This document shows, piece by piece, positions 1 to 5,207 of a DNA stretch of 5,207 nucleotides (the first letter of the stretch is position 1; every line of letters begins with the position of its first letter). The stretch comes from Bacillota bacterium. Lineage in GTDB: Bacteria > Bacillota > Dethiobacteria > DTU022. The translations under genes and the position numbers were made by a program. The stretch is taken from the NCBI GenBank assembly GCA_012510305.1, contig JAAZIE010000431.1, positions 1 to 5,207 of the forward strand, read 5' to 3'. The notes under the pieces are model-generated. The model had not been told where the DNA came from. It did no database searches and worked only from the letters and a program-made list of their open reading frames with translations.

Positions 1-337
1 CCCCACGACCGCCCCGGCCCGCAGCAGCGCCGTCGCCGCAGCCCACGAGGGATAAACCTCGACGTTGATCCCTTCTTTCTTTATTTCACGGGAAACGTCT
101 TTATCAGTTGTAATATAGGTGACCCGCAGGTCCTCTTCTTCGCTTAACCGCAGGTAGGCATACTTGGCATTATCGGCAAAGCTGCCGTGCTCCGGCGCCA
201 GCACAACCACGCTGGATCTGCTCCTGGGGTAAACCCTGCCCAGTATACTAAAAACCAGATAAGTGGCTACCCGCATTAAAAATCGGCCCACAGAGGCGCC
301 CTTCTTGAATAACTTTTTCAACCTTTTGCGGATCTTT
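1..337 (-). repeat. Direct repeat copy 1 (inside the fusion gene; continues left)
   Basis: This segment aligns without gaps to 3456-3792 at a constant offset of 3455. By hand count 305 of 337 bases match, including 229 of the first 240. Both copies are on the same strand and in the reading register of their own genes, so the repeat is coding (residues 383-494 of the fusion protein). It ends sharply at 337, where the fusion gene continues into its linker and glycosyltransferase domain. It is cut on the left by the window edge, so the true length is unknown. Confidence 0.95.
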
Positions 338-1482
338 CGCCACCCCTCAAGCAGTTTTGCAAAAACCTTGTGCCGCTCCTGAAAAGAAGCAACCCCGATT
401 ATCCTCTTCGGCAGCTTGAGCCCGTTCGCTTCCGGCGCAACATCAAAATAGGCTTGGTAGCGCCCCCGTTTCCGCTCCAACGCTTGCTCCATATTTTTCA
501 GTAGCAACCGTTCAAATCTTTCTATATCGCCCAACGGGTCAAGCCGCTCCCCCACTTTCTTGGTCGCGCTAGAGACGCGATCATAGTAGCTTTCATCGCC
601 CAGTCTTTGAATCTCCTCCACCCAATTATCCACCGCCATGGCGCAGTAGAGCCCCTCACCGCCCAGCGCCTCCTTGATACCCAATGCTGGATAGGCAATC
701 ACCGGAATCCCTGATACCGCCGCTTCTACCGCCACTCGGCCGTAACTTTCGGCCGAAAATTCATCGGTCCAGCGGTGCTGCTCCCCATATCCCTGCGAGG
801 GCATCAGCAGCACCCTCGTACGCTCATAGATGGAGCAGATATCCGGGGTATATTCAACCAACTCCACGTTGGCAGGGATCTTTTCAGGGATCACCTGGTC
901 CCTTTCCCTGCCCTTTACTGCAATAAACGATTCTTCAGGCAGGGCCCCGGCAAGTTGCCAGAAGAACTCGCCCCCCTTTTTCCGGGACAGGTTTATCTGA
1001 GTAAGGCAGTCCCCTTTCTGATCAACAAGATACCGCTCCTTGAAAACAGGTGGATGGAGCACAATCGAGTCGCCTTTCCAACCGGTAACCTCCTGCACCC
1101 AGCGGGTATTGAACACCACCAGATCCAGATCATCCTCCATATAACCATTCTGGAAGGGTTGTCCCACGTTGTGCGCAAAAAACACGGTATAGATCGGGGG
1201 CGCACCGTGGGGAACATCCCAGCACTCATATTCCCTGATATGCTGCAAAGGAGGCCTTCTCATAACAAACACGACATCAGCCCAAGCATAGAGCATGCTC
1301 ACCGGCAGGTGCCTGTCATCCTGGTAAACGGGGATGTTGAACGCTTCTTCTCTTTCCGCTTTTTTGGCCACGGCCAGCGCCGCATGGCCCCGCCGAACCA
1401 GGCCCTGAAGTACCTCCAGGGTCGATATAGTGGCACCGCCCATTTTCTCTTCAATCATGCTTGTATGAAACAAAATTTTCAT
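1..1482 (-). CDS. GT4-like glycosyltransferase fused to glycerophosphotransferase domain (3' end beyond window)
   Basis: An open frame of 494 codons runs off the left edge with no stop. The ATG at 1482 is firm, because an in-frame TAG directly precedes it and a GAGG ribosome binding site lies 7 bases upstream. Residues 1-340 or so read as a GT-B, family GT4 glycosyltransferase. There is an N-terminal Rossmann start (KILFHTS), a glycine loop (MGGAT, 14-18), a helix ending in RRGH, the segment NLSRKKGG (164-171) at the usual phosphate-binding place, and a clear E-x7-E nucleotide-sugar motif (E245, E253) in ESYGRVAVEAAVSGIPVIA. After a charged linker, residues 383-494 change to a basic stretch (KIRKRLKKLFKKG), a hydrophobic segment, and VVVLAPEHGSFADNAKYAY. 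This second part is nearly identical to the N-terminal part of the neighbouring glycerophosphotransferase, so the missing end is probably that catalytic domain. The donor sugar and acceptor cannot be read. A surface-polymer role is inferred from the fusion and neighbours. Confidence 0.85.
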   Translation of the reverse strand, partial: MKILFHTSMIEEKMGGATISTLEVLQGLVRRGHAALAVAKKAEREEAFNIPVYQDDRHLPVSMLYAWADVVFVMRRPPLQHIREYECWDVPHGAPPIYTVFFAHNVGQPFQNGYMEDDLDLVVFNTRWVQEVTGWKGDSIVLHPPVFKERYLVDQKGDCLTQINLSRKKGGEFFWQLAGALPEESFIAVKGRERDQVIPEKIPANVELVEYTPDICSIYERTRVLLMPSQGYGEQHRWTDEFSAESYGRVAVEAAVSGIPVIAYPALGIKEALGGEGLYCAMAVDNWVEEIQRLGDESYYDRVSSATKKVGERLDPLGDIERFERLLLKNMEQALERKRGRYQAYFDVAPEANGLKLPKRIIGVASFQERHKVFAKLLEGWRKIRKRLKKLFKKGASVGRFLMRVATYLVFSILGRVYPRSRSSVVVLAPEHGSFADNAKYAYLRLSEEEDLRVTYITTDKDVSREIKKEGINVEVYPSWAAATALLRAGAVVG

Positions 1483-1489
1483 CTATTAA

Positions 1490-1498
1490 CCTCACTCC
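1490..1498 (-). promoter_or_regulatory. Ribosome binding site overlapping an upstream stop codon
   Basis: On the minus strand the bases GGAGTGAGG precede the ATG of the fusion gene. The GAGG part (1493-1490) lies 7 bases from the start, which is ideal spacing. The TGA inside it (1494-1492) is the stop of a short coding-like frame read from upstream. This is the usual layout of translationally coupled genes in an operon. It fixes the start of the fusion gene and suggests that a real gene once ended here. Confidence 0.7.
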
Positions 1499-1602
1499 GT
1501 AAGTAATTTCGTAGCAATGCGCCTCACTGGTTCAGCACCCATTTTCCAATCGACACTTGCCTTGGCTAATTGTTCCCATGCTGGTGAGGAGCTAGGGTGC
1601 AT
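1492..1602 (-). pseudogene. Short coding-like frame, probable 3' remnant of a lost gene
   Basis: The frame reads 36 residues from an ATG at 1602, including SSPAWEQLAKASVDWKMG and ending RRIATKLLTE. It is open only a few codons further upstream, to a TAA. The composition is that of a helical protein end, reminiscent of glycosyltransferase C-termini, but I cannot assign a family. The stop codon sits within the ribosome binding site of the fusion gene, the position expected for the last codon of an upstream operon partner. The AAGGAA before the ATG is too close (about 2 bases) to be a normal binding site, so an independent small gene is less likely than a remnant. The evidence is weak: one short frame and its position. 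Confidence 0.3.
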
Positions 1603-1944
1603 TTCCTTGTTCAAACTATATTATGAATGGGACTCATATTCTTTTTACTGAACCCTTCACTGGTTGGGATAGGTGATATGAAAAGAACCGGTTACTAATC
1701 AACCTTGTCAGTCGTCCCAACATTTCTACTTCTATCATCAAGATGCCCTTTTTCAACCCACCGTTTCTCGTATAGATAAACCTGCCCAACATCATAGCTC
1801 CGGGCTGGCAGATACTGATTATTATGGATCATTGTTGTTGTGGGATAGAAACTGCGATGTTCGCCACGCGCACGGCACACTTCCCGTCGCAATACCGGCG
1901 AAAGAGCTTTTTACAAGACGGTACCTAGTCGCAAGCCCGAGATG

Positions 1945-2052
1945 CTACTTTTCATCAAATAACTCCACTAAAGCCGCTTCCAACTCCATGTAAGTGTATA
2001 CCTTATTAGTGTTATAAACTGGTTTTATAACGGAAATTTTCTTGCCAGTCAC
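1945..2052 (-). pseudogene. Probable 5' fragment of a family 2 glycosyltransferase
   Basis: A GTG at 2052 has a GGAGG ribosome binding site (2065-2061) with 8-base spacing. The frame then reads (V/M)TGKKISVIKPVYNTNKVY and stops at TAG (1947-1945) after 35 residues. KISVIxPVYNT is the hallmark first beta strand and nucleotide-binding loop of GT-A, family 2 glycosyltransferases, which typically start with KISVIIPVYN within the first ten residues. After about residue 18 the match fades (YMELEAALVELFDEK), and none of the later family landmarks, such as the DxD, can be found. It therefore appears to be a truncated or decayed gene start. An in-frame ATG at 2067 is possible but lacks a good binding site. 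A chance match cannot be excluded because only about 12 residues carry the signal. Confidence 0.4.
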
Positions 2053-2092
2053 TGAAGCATCCTCCATAAAAAACGATAAATTTGTACGCGAA

Positions 2093-2154
2093 TTAGAGGG
2101 TTAGGAATTGACCTAGGTGATGCTATAGCGCTATAGCATCGCCGAACCCTCTAA
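2093..2154. repeat. Nested palindrome: 22-bp perfect core inside a 10-bp inverted repeat
   Basis: Positions 2119-2140 form a perfect 22-base palindrome with half-site gatgctatagc and no loop. Two more base pairs (2116-2117 with 2142-2143) extend it after one mismatch. Outside it, ttagagggtt (2093-2102) is perfectly complementary to aaccctctaa (2145-2154). The left spacer (2103-2118) contains a small palindrome, acctaggt (2111-2118), and the right spacer is only 4 bases, so the arms are asymmetric about the core. There is no T-run after it on the minus strand, so an intrinsic terminator is unlikely. An operator, a recombination site or the end of a small mobile element are possible. Confidence 0.8.
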
Positions 2155-2536
2155 AGCCTCGCTCTTCTTCCGATAGAAATGAATAGTATGTATATTCTAC
2201 AAATACTGAAAAAAACCTTCATACCTATGCAATTTGTTACAAGGAGTTCCAAAAATGATAATAGCAGCATGGCCTTTTTAGTCGGCGTGACCAAAAGTTT
2301 CTCATTATGCGTTGAGATATATAGTTAAAATAGTCCGAGCGAATACGAAAAGGAGAAATAAGTGGCTTAATCCTGCATCTGTTTTGTTATGGATAACCAT
2401 TTTTCGTGGCATTTTATTGTTACCAGAATTGTTTCCTACATAGAGCAAACTCTCGAAAAAAACAATGTTGCAGCTGTCACACAGCATAAGGTGAGCATGA
2501 AAACCAGCTTCCTCCATTAAGAAATCATCGATCAGG

Positions 2537-2555
2537 GCCGGTACCGCTCACCGGC
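2537..2555 (-). terminator. Weak hairpin just after the glycerophosphotransferase gene
   Basis: Twelve bases beyond the TAA of the glycerophosphotransferase gene, gccggt (2537-2542) pairs with accggc (2550-2555) around a 7-base loop. The position is right for a terminator, but no T-run follows on the minus strand. Intrinsic termination is therefore doubtful, and the hairpin may only stabilise the transcript end. Confidence 0.25.
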
Positions 2556-2567
2556 AGCCCGTATGCT

Positions 2568-3872
2568 TTATCCGCCCCCGCCCTCCAGCAGCAAGCGGAT
2601 CTCCTTGACCAACCGGTCACCGCTAAAGGAACCGGCCTCAGGCACCGGCCGCTCCCCGCCAGCCCCCTCCAGGATCTGCTCCAGGCCCTTCAACATATCC
2701 CTGAACTTCAGGTAAAGCGTACCCGGCATCTCGCGGTAAGCCTCCTCCGAGATCGCACCTGAGCTGATCACACGCTCGTAATCGGGGAAGTAGCGGATCA
2801 CGGGCCGCTGATATATCTTGTAGTCTTTGGCGATAGAAGAATAATCGGTGATCAAACAATCGAAGAGCCCCAGAGCAGGGTAGATATCTTTTAATTTGCT
2901 GTACTCCATGACCCGCTCAAAGAGACCAAAATCAACACGCTCCTTCATCCGGGGATGCAGTTTTACCACCAGGTAGCTGTCCTGCCGCCGGAGCATATCG
3001 TCGGCCACGGTAAAATCAAAGGGGATCCGATCGCCAAAGGCAGGCTGACCGCGCCGGCGCCTGGTGGGAGCATAGAGCACCAGCCTGGCCCCGCCGGCTT
3101 TCAGTGCTCTGATTCTATCCAGGGTGCCCCGGTCGGCGTAGACCTCCGCCCCAGGGCCGAAGTCCCTGCCCCGCAGCAGGTCGTTGCGGATCATGCCGTC
3201 GATGAGATAGCGCCGGTAACGAAACCAGTTTTTCCTTCTCTGATACTGCTCTTCCGTGGGAAAAAAGATCAGGTCATAGACGCTATGGCGGCGGCTGATG
3301 CACCACTTGATCTTTTCAGCCGGGCTGATCTTGCCCGGTTCGCCCTCGCGCTGCCCCAACTGCACCTTCTTGACACCCTCGCCGTGCCAAAGCTGTATCT
3401 TGGAGGCACCAGCTGTGAGATGACCCCGGACCCCCTCGAAAGACTTCCCCATCACCCCCACGACCGCCCCGGCCCGCAGCAGCGCCGCAGCAGCAGCCCG
3501 CGAGGGGTAAACCTCGGCGTTGATCCCTTCTTTCTTTATTTCCCGGGAAACGTCTTTATCAGTTGTAATATAGGTGACCCACAGGTCCTCTTCTTCGCTT
3601 AACCGCAGGTAGGCGTACTTGGCATTATCGGCAAAACTGCCGTGCTCCGGCGCCAGCACAACCACGCTGGATCTGCTCCTGGGATAAACCCTGCCGATTA
3701 AACTTAAAATCAGATAAGCGATGGCCTGCCCCAAAAACCGGCCCGCCGAGGCGCCCTTCTTGAACAGCTTTTTCAAGCTTTTACGGATCTTTACCCCGGG
3801 CAGATTTCCCACCTTCTTTTCAACGGCTATACTCGCCTCGTTATCTAAAAAACATCGACCATTTATTGGCAC
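2568..3872 (-). CDS. CDP-glycerol glycerophosphotransferase family protein (TagB/TagF type)
   Basis: The 434-residue product carries the landmarks of the Glyphos_transf family. These membrane-peripheral enzymes move glycerol-phosphate (or ribitol-phosphate) from a CDP donor onto a growing teichoic-acid or capsule chain. The landmarks are the histidine motif LWHGEGVKK (161-169, H163), YAPTRRRR (267-274), the second histidine motif VVKLHPRM (302-309, H306), and DYSSIAKDY (343-351). The N-terminal part has a basic patch (28-39) and a hydrophobic segment (about 43-62), likely for membrane attachment. The length is normal for a single-domain member. The start is uncertain. A GTG at 3872 gives the longest frame, with an in-frame TGA three codons upstream, but no ribosome binding site is visible, and similarity to the fusion gene begins only at residue 28. 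A later GTG (codon 21) is an alternative, also without a good site. The gene starts 42 bases after the ATP-grasp gene. Which polyol is used cannot be read. Confidence 0.9.
   Translation of the reverse strand: MPINGRCFLDNEASIAVEKKVGNLPGVKIRKSLKKLFKKGASAGRFLGQAIAYLILSLIGRVYPRSRSSVVVLAPEHGSFADNAKYAYLRLSEEEDLWVTYITTDKDVSREIKKEGINAEVYPSRAAAAALLRAGAVVGVMGKSFEGVRGHLTAGASKIQLWHGEGVKKVQLGQREGEPGKISPAEKIKWCISRRHSVYDLIFFPTEEQYQRRKNWFRYRRYLIDGMIRNDLLRGRDFGPGAEVYADRGTLDRIRALKAGGARLVLYAPTRRRRGQPAFGDRIPFDFTVADDMLRRQDSYLVVKLHPRMKERVDFGLFERVMEYSKLKDIYPALGLFDCLITDYSSIAKDYKIYQRPVIRYFPDYERVISSGAISEEAYREMPGTLYLKFRDMLKGLEQILEGAGGERPVPEAGSFSGDRLVKEIRLLLEGGGG
3456..3792 (-). repeat. Direct repeat copy 2 (inside the glycerophosphotransferase gene)
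   Basis: This is the partner of positions 1-337. It covers roughly residues 28-139: the basic patch, the hydrophobic segment and the first Rossmann-like portion. It ends sharply at 3792. Beyond that, this gene has a private 27-residue N-terminus, while the fusion gene has its glycosyltransferase domain. Mismatches are not even: 11 fall in the 240 bases nearest the left end, and 16 crowd into the 50 bases at 3696-3745, which encode the hydrophobic segment. Confidence 0.95.
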
Positions 3873-3914
3873 ACTAATTCAACAGCTAATCCATACGCTT
3901 TTGTACAACCGTAG

Positions 3915-5171
3915 TCAGTTGCTCCTATTCTTATTTAGTGTGTACTCAACAATATCTCTTGCCACGTTCCTTGGTGTACCGTAAACGGGATAAAGATGCC
4001 CTCCCAAACCGGGCCGTGTATTGGCCTCAATAACGATGTAGTTATCTTTTGTTGCTTCTTGCGTAAAGCCGAAGGATAATATATCCACGCCAATTACATC
4101 AAGCCCTGGTACGGCACCGGCCGCACGCTCGGCCACCTGTTTAAAAGAAGGGTGTACTTCATCTGTTAGATCTATTGAATCTCCGCCGGTCGATGTATTT
4201 GCTTTCCAATCGATAACTACCACTGCGCCCTTGGGCGGAATGGAAGAGGGTTCGTAACCTTGCTGTTTTAAAACTATCAGCCTGTGCTCATCCAGCTCTA
4301 TTAATCTCCGGCATAAATGAGGGTTGCCTGACCTTAACTTGTTTTTACGCTCAATTAATTCTAAAACTGTGTCTAACCCGTTGCCTAGAACGTGGGGAGG
4401 AATTTTTTTAAACACCGCGGCACATCTTTGTCCGACAACCAAAAATCTTGCCTCATCGCCGCCCGTAAAATGTTCCTCAACAAGCACACCACGTTTGCTT
4501 ACTTTAACAGCGCTTGCCCATGCATTTTTGAATTCACGATTGCTTTTAACGCCAACGGTAACCCCCTTGGCCTTATTGCCGTCAACCGGCTTAACCACCG
4601 CAGATGTTAAACTCAGGGCGAATTTCTTTGCCTGCTTCATTTTATTGCGGGAAAATGCTTCGCCCCTGGCCACGGAGACACCCGCTTTTTCGAAAAACCT
4701 TCTTGCAAAATTTTTGTTTTTTAGCACCCTGTATCCCAATAGCGAGGTGTCTGTCGTTTCAGTCTCCAAAAACAAAAGTTTTTTGTCTTTCACGTTTGCA
4801 ATCATTATTTTTCCGATAAACTCAACGGGGTGTCCCAGCCTTTCAAACTCACCGGCGATTAGACTTCCTGTTGAAAACGATTTTCTTTCATGGTAAACAT
4901 TGAGCTTTTTGCTTAAGATCACCCCTTCAATAATACCTGTAATCTTCTTGTAGTCATCAGGAACTGCGATCTTACGGGCGCCTGACGAACCCTGACCGCT
5001 ACGGGGCTCTAAGGTGACATCTTTCTTTTTAGCCACTGATGTTGCCGGCCTATTGACCCAACGACGAGTTCTGTACCAAAAACGTTTTATATATGACCTG
5101 ATTATTTTACCCATCTTGTGCTTCACTTCACTTCTACTATTTATCCACAGAGGAAGAACACGCAATCCCAT
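3915..5171 (-). CDS. ATP-grasp ligase, cyanophycin-synthetase-like, without Mur-ligase domain
   Basis: The product (418 residues from the ATG at 5171) matches the ATP-grasp module of cyanophycin synthetase in order: KNKNFARRFFEKAGV (151-165), AVVKPVDGNKAKGVTVGV (191-208, K194 for ATP), VEEHFTGGDEARFLVVG (231-247), the PPHVLGNGLDTVLELI segment (258-273), TSTGGDSIDLTDEVHP (326-341), GVDIL (361-365), and the metal-binding EANTRPGLGGHLYP (382-395, E382 and N384). ATP-grasp ligases activate a carboxylate as an acyl-phosphate and join it to an amine. The protein ends right after this domain, so the Mur-ligase half of true cyanophycin synthetase is missing and cyanophycin synthesis is unlikely. The N-terminus is basic (KIIRSYIKRFWYRTRRW). 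The start is unsure: the AGGAG at 5194-5190 lies 18 bases from the first ATG, and an ATG at codon 20 also lacks a strong site. GC is about 47%, lower than the next gene. The substrate is unknown; decoration or precursor supply for the surface polymer is inference. Confidence 0.85.
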   Translation of the reverse strand: MGLRVLPLWINSRSEVKHKMGKIIRSYIKRFWYRTRRWVNRPATSVAKKKDVTLEPRSGQGSSGARKIAVPDDYKKITGIIEGVILSKKLNVYHERKSFSTGSLIAGEFERLGHPVEFIGKIMIANVKDKKLLFLETETTDTSLLGYRVLKNKNFARRFFEKAGVSVARGEAFSRNKMKQAKKFALSLTSAVVKPVDGNKAKGVTVGVKSNREFKNAWASAVKVSKRGVLVEEHFTGGDEARFLVVGQRCAAVFKKIPPHVLGNGLDTVLELIERKNKLRSGNPHLCRRLIELDEHRLIVLKQQGYEPSSIPPKGAVVVIDWKANTSTGGDSIDLTDEVHPSFKQVAERAAGAVPGLDVIGVDILSFGFTQEATKDNYIVIEANTRPGLGGHLYPVYGTPRNVARDIVEYTLNKNRSN

Positions 5172-5207
5172 AGCACAACTTGGGAAAATCTCCTGAGCGC
5201 TGTTGAC

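Larger units (their letters stand above)
1483..2567. other. AT-rich inter-paralogue gap with gene remnants, no intact gene
   Basis: About 1.1 kb separates the two glycerophosphotransferase genes and has no convincing full-length gene on either strand. Sampled lines have about 28-33% GC, against about 58-62% in the flanking gene sequence. It holds a short coding-like 3' end (1602-1492), an apparent glycosyltransferase 5' end (2052-1945), and a nested palindrome (2093-2154). Two longer minus-strand frames (1892-1695, 65 residues from a TTG; 2517-2305, 70 residues) have no ribosome binding site and no family I recognise. A 39-residue hydrophobic frame (2270-2151) is also present. The simplest reading is a decayed or rearranged stretch that once held one or more surface-polymer genes. 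I see no transposase, tRNA or integrase. Confidence 0.6.

Noticed and set aside
775..1506. Long plus-strand frame of 243 residues
   Set aside because: It lies antisense to the glycosyltransferase domain of the fusion gene, which has clear motifs and a good start. The plus-strand protein has no recognisable features.
1695..1892. Minus-strand frame of 65 residues
   Set aside because: It starts at a TTG with no ribosome binding site and matches no family I recognise. It may be part of decayed coding sequence but cannot be called a gene.
2011..2031. 8-base-pair hairpin gttataaa / tttataac with a 5-base loop
   Set aside because: It falls on the codons of the conserved PVYNT stretch of the glycosyltransferase fragment and is AT-only apart from the end pair. 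There is no T-run, so it is probably incidental.
2151..2270. Minus-strand 39-residue hydrophobic frame
   Set aside because: AT-rich sequence readily gives hydrophobic codons. The AAGG is only 2 bases from the ATG, and the frame ends inside the palindrome.
2241..2281. Plus-strand AAGGAG with ideal 8-base spacing before an ATG
   Set aside because: The frame stops after eight residues (MIIAAWPF) and nothing downstream on the plus strand could be regulated by it. Probably a chance match.
2305..2517. Minus-strand frame of 70 residues with a hydrophobic C-terminal part
   Set aside because: There is no ribosome binding site at the right distance, the sequence is AT-rich and no family is recognisable. 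It could be a scrap of a membrane protein, but chance is as likely.
2955..3602. Long plus-strand frame of 215 residues
   Set aside because: It is the complement of the glycerophosphotransferase catalytic region. The proline-rich, low-sense sequence is typical of an antisense shadow in GC-rich coding DNA.
4324..4896. Plus-strand frame of 190 residues
   Set aside because: It is antisense to the ATP-grasp gene, whose motifs are unmistakable.

Overview
The window looks like part of a cell-surface polymer (teichoic-acid-like or capsular polysaccharide) locus. All three convincing genes are on the minus strand. A Gram-positive bacterium, probably a Firmicute of the Clostridia type, is the best guess. 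It rests on CDP-glycerol glycerophosphotransferase-family domains and GGAGG/GAGG ribosome binding sites. I cannot place the organism more finely, and the same families occur in other bacteria that carry capsules.

In transcription order (right to left) the layout is as follows. (1) 5171-3915 encodes an ATP-grasp ligase that closely resembles the ATP-grasp half of cyanophycin synthetase but has no Mur-ligase half. (2) 3872-2568 encodes a glycerophosphotransferase-like enzyme of the TagB/TagF type. Its start is poorly defined, and its similarity to gene 3 begins abruptly at residue 28. (3) 2567-1483 is about 1.1 kb of AT-rich sequence with no intact gene. It holds a nested palindrome, the apparent 5' end of a family 2 glycosyltransferase and a short coding-like 3' end. 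(4) 1482 to beyond position 1 encodes a two-domain protein, an N-terminal GT-B (GT4-like) glycosyltransferase fused to the start of a second glycerophosphotransferase domain, cut by the window edge.

The most striking feature is a direct repeat. Positions 1-337 match 3456-3792 without gaps at a constant offset of 3455, with 305 of 337 bases identical by hand count. The two copies are in the same register in genes 4 and 2, so these are recently duplicated or gene-converted paralogues. One has a glycosyltransferase module in front and one does not. The copies probably continue past the left edge.

Base composition is patchy. Hand counts on sample 60-base lines give about 58-62% GC in the glycerophosphotransferase sequence, about 47% in the ATP-grasp gene and about 28-33% in the inter-paralogue gap. 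This suggests a mosaic, rearranged locus. A working model is that the GT4 domain adds a linkage sugar, the glycerophosphotransferase domains add polyol-phosphate units, and the ATP-grasp enzyme forms an amide bond that decorates the polymer or makes a precursor. Only the family assignments are seen in the sequence. The pathway is inference.
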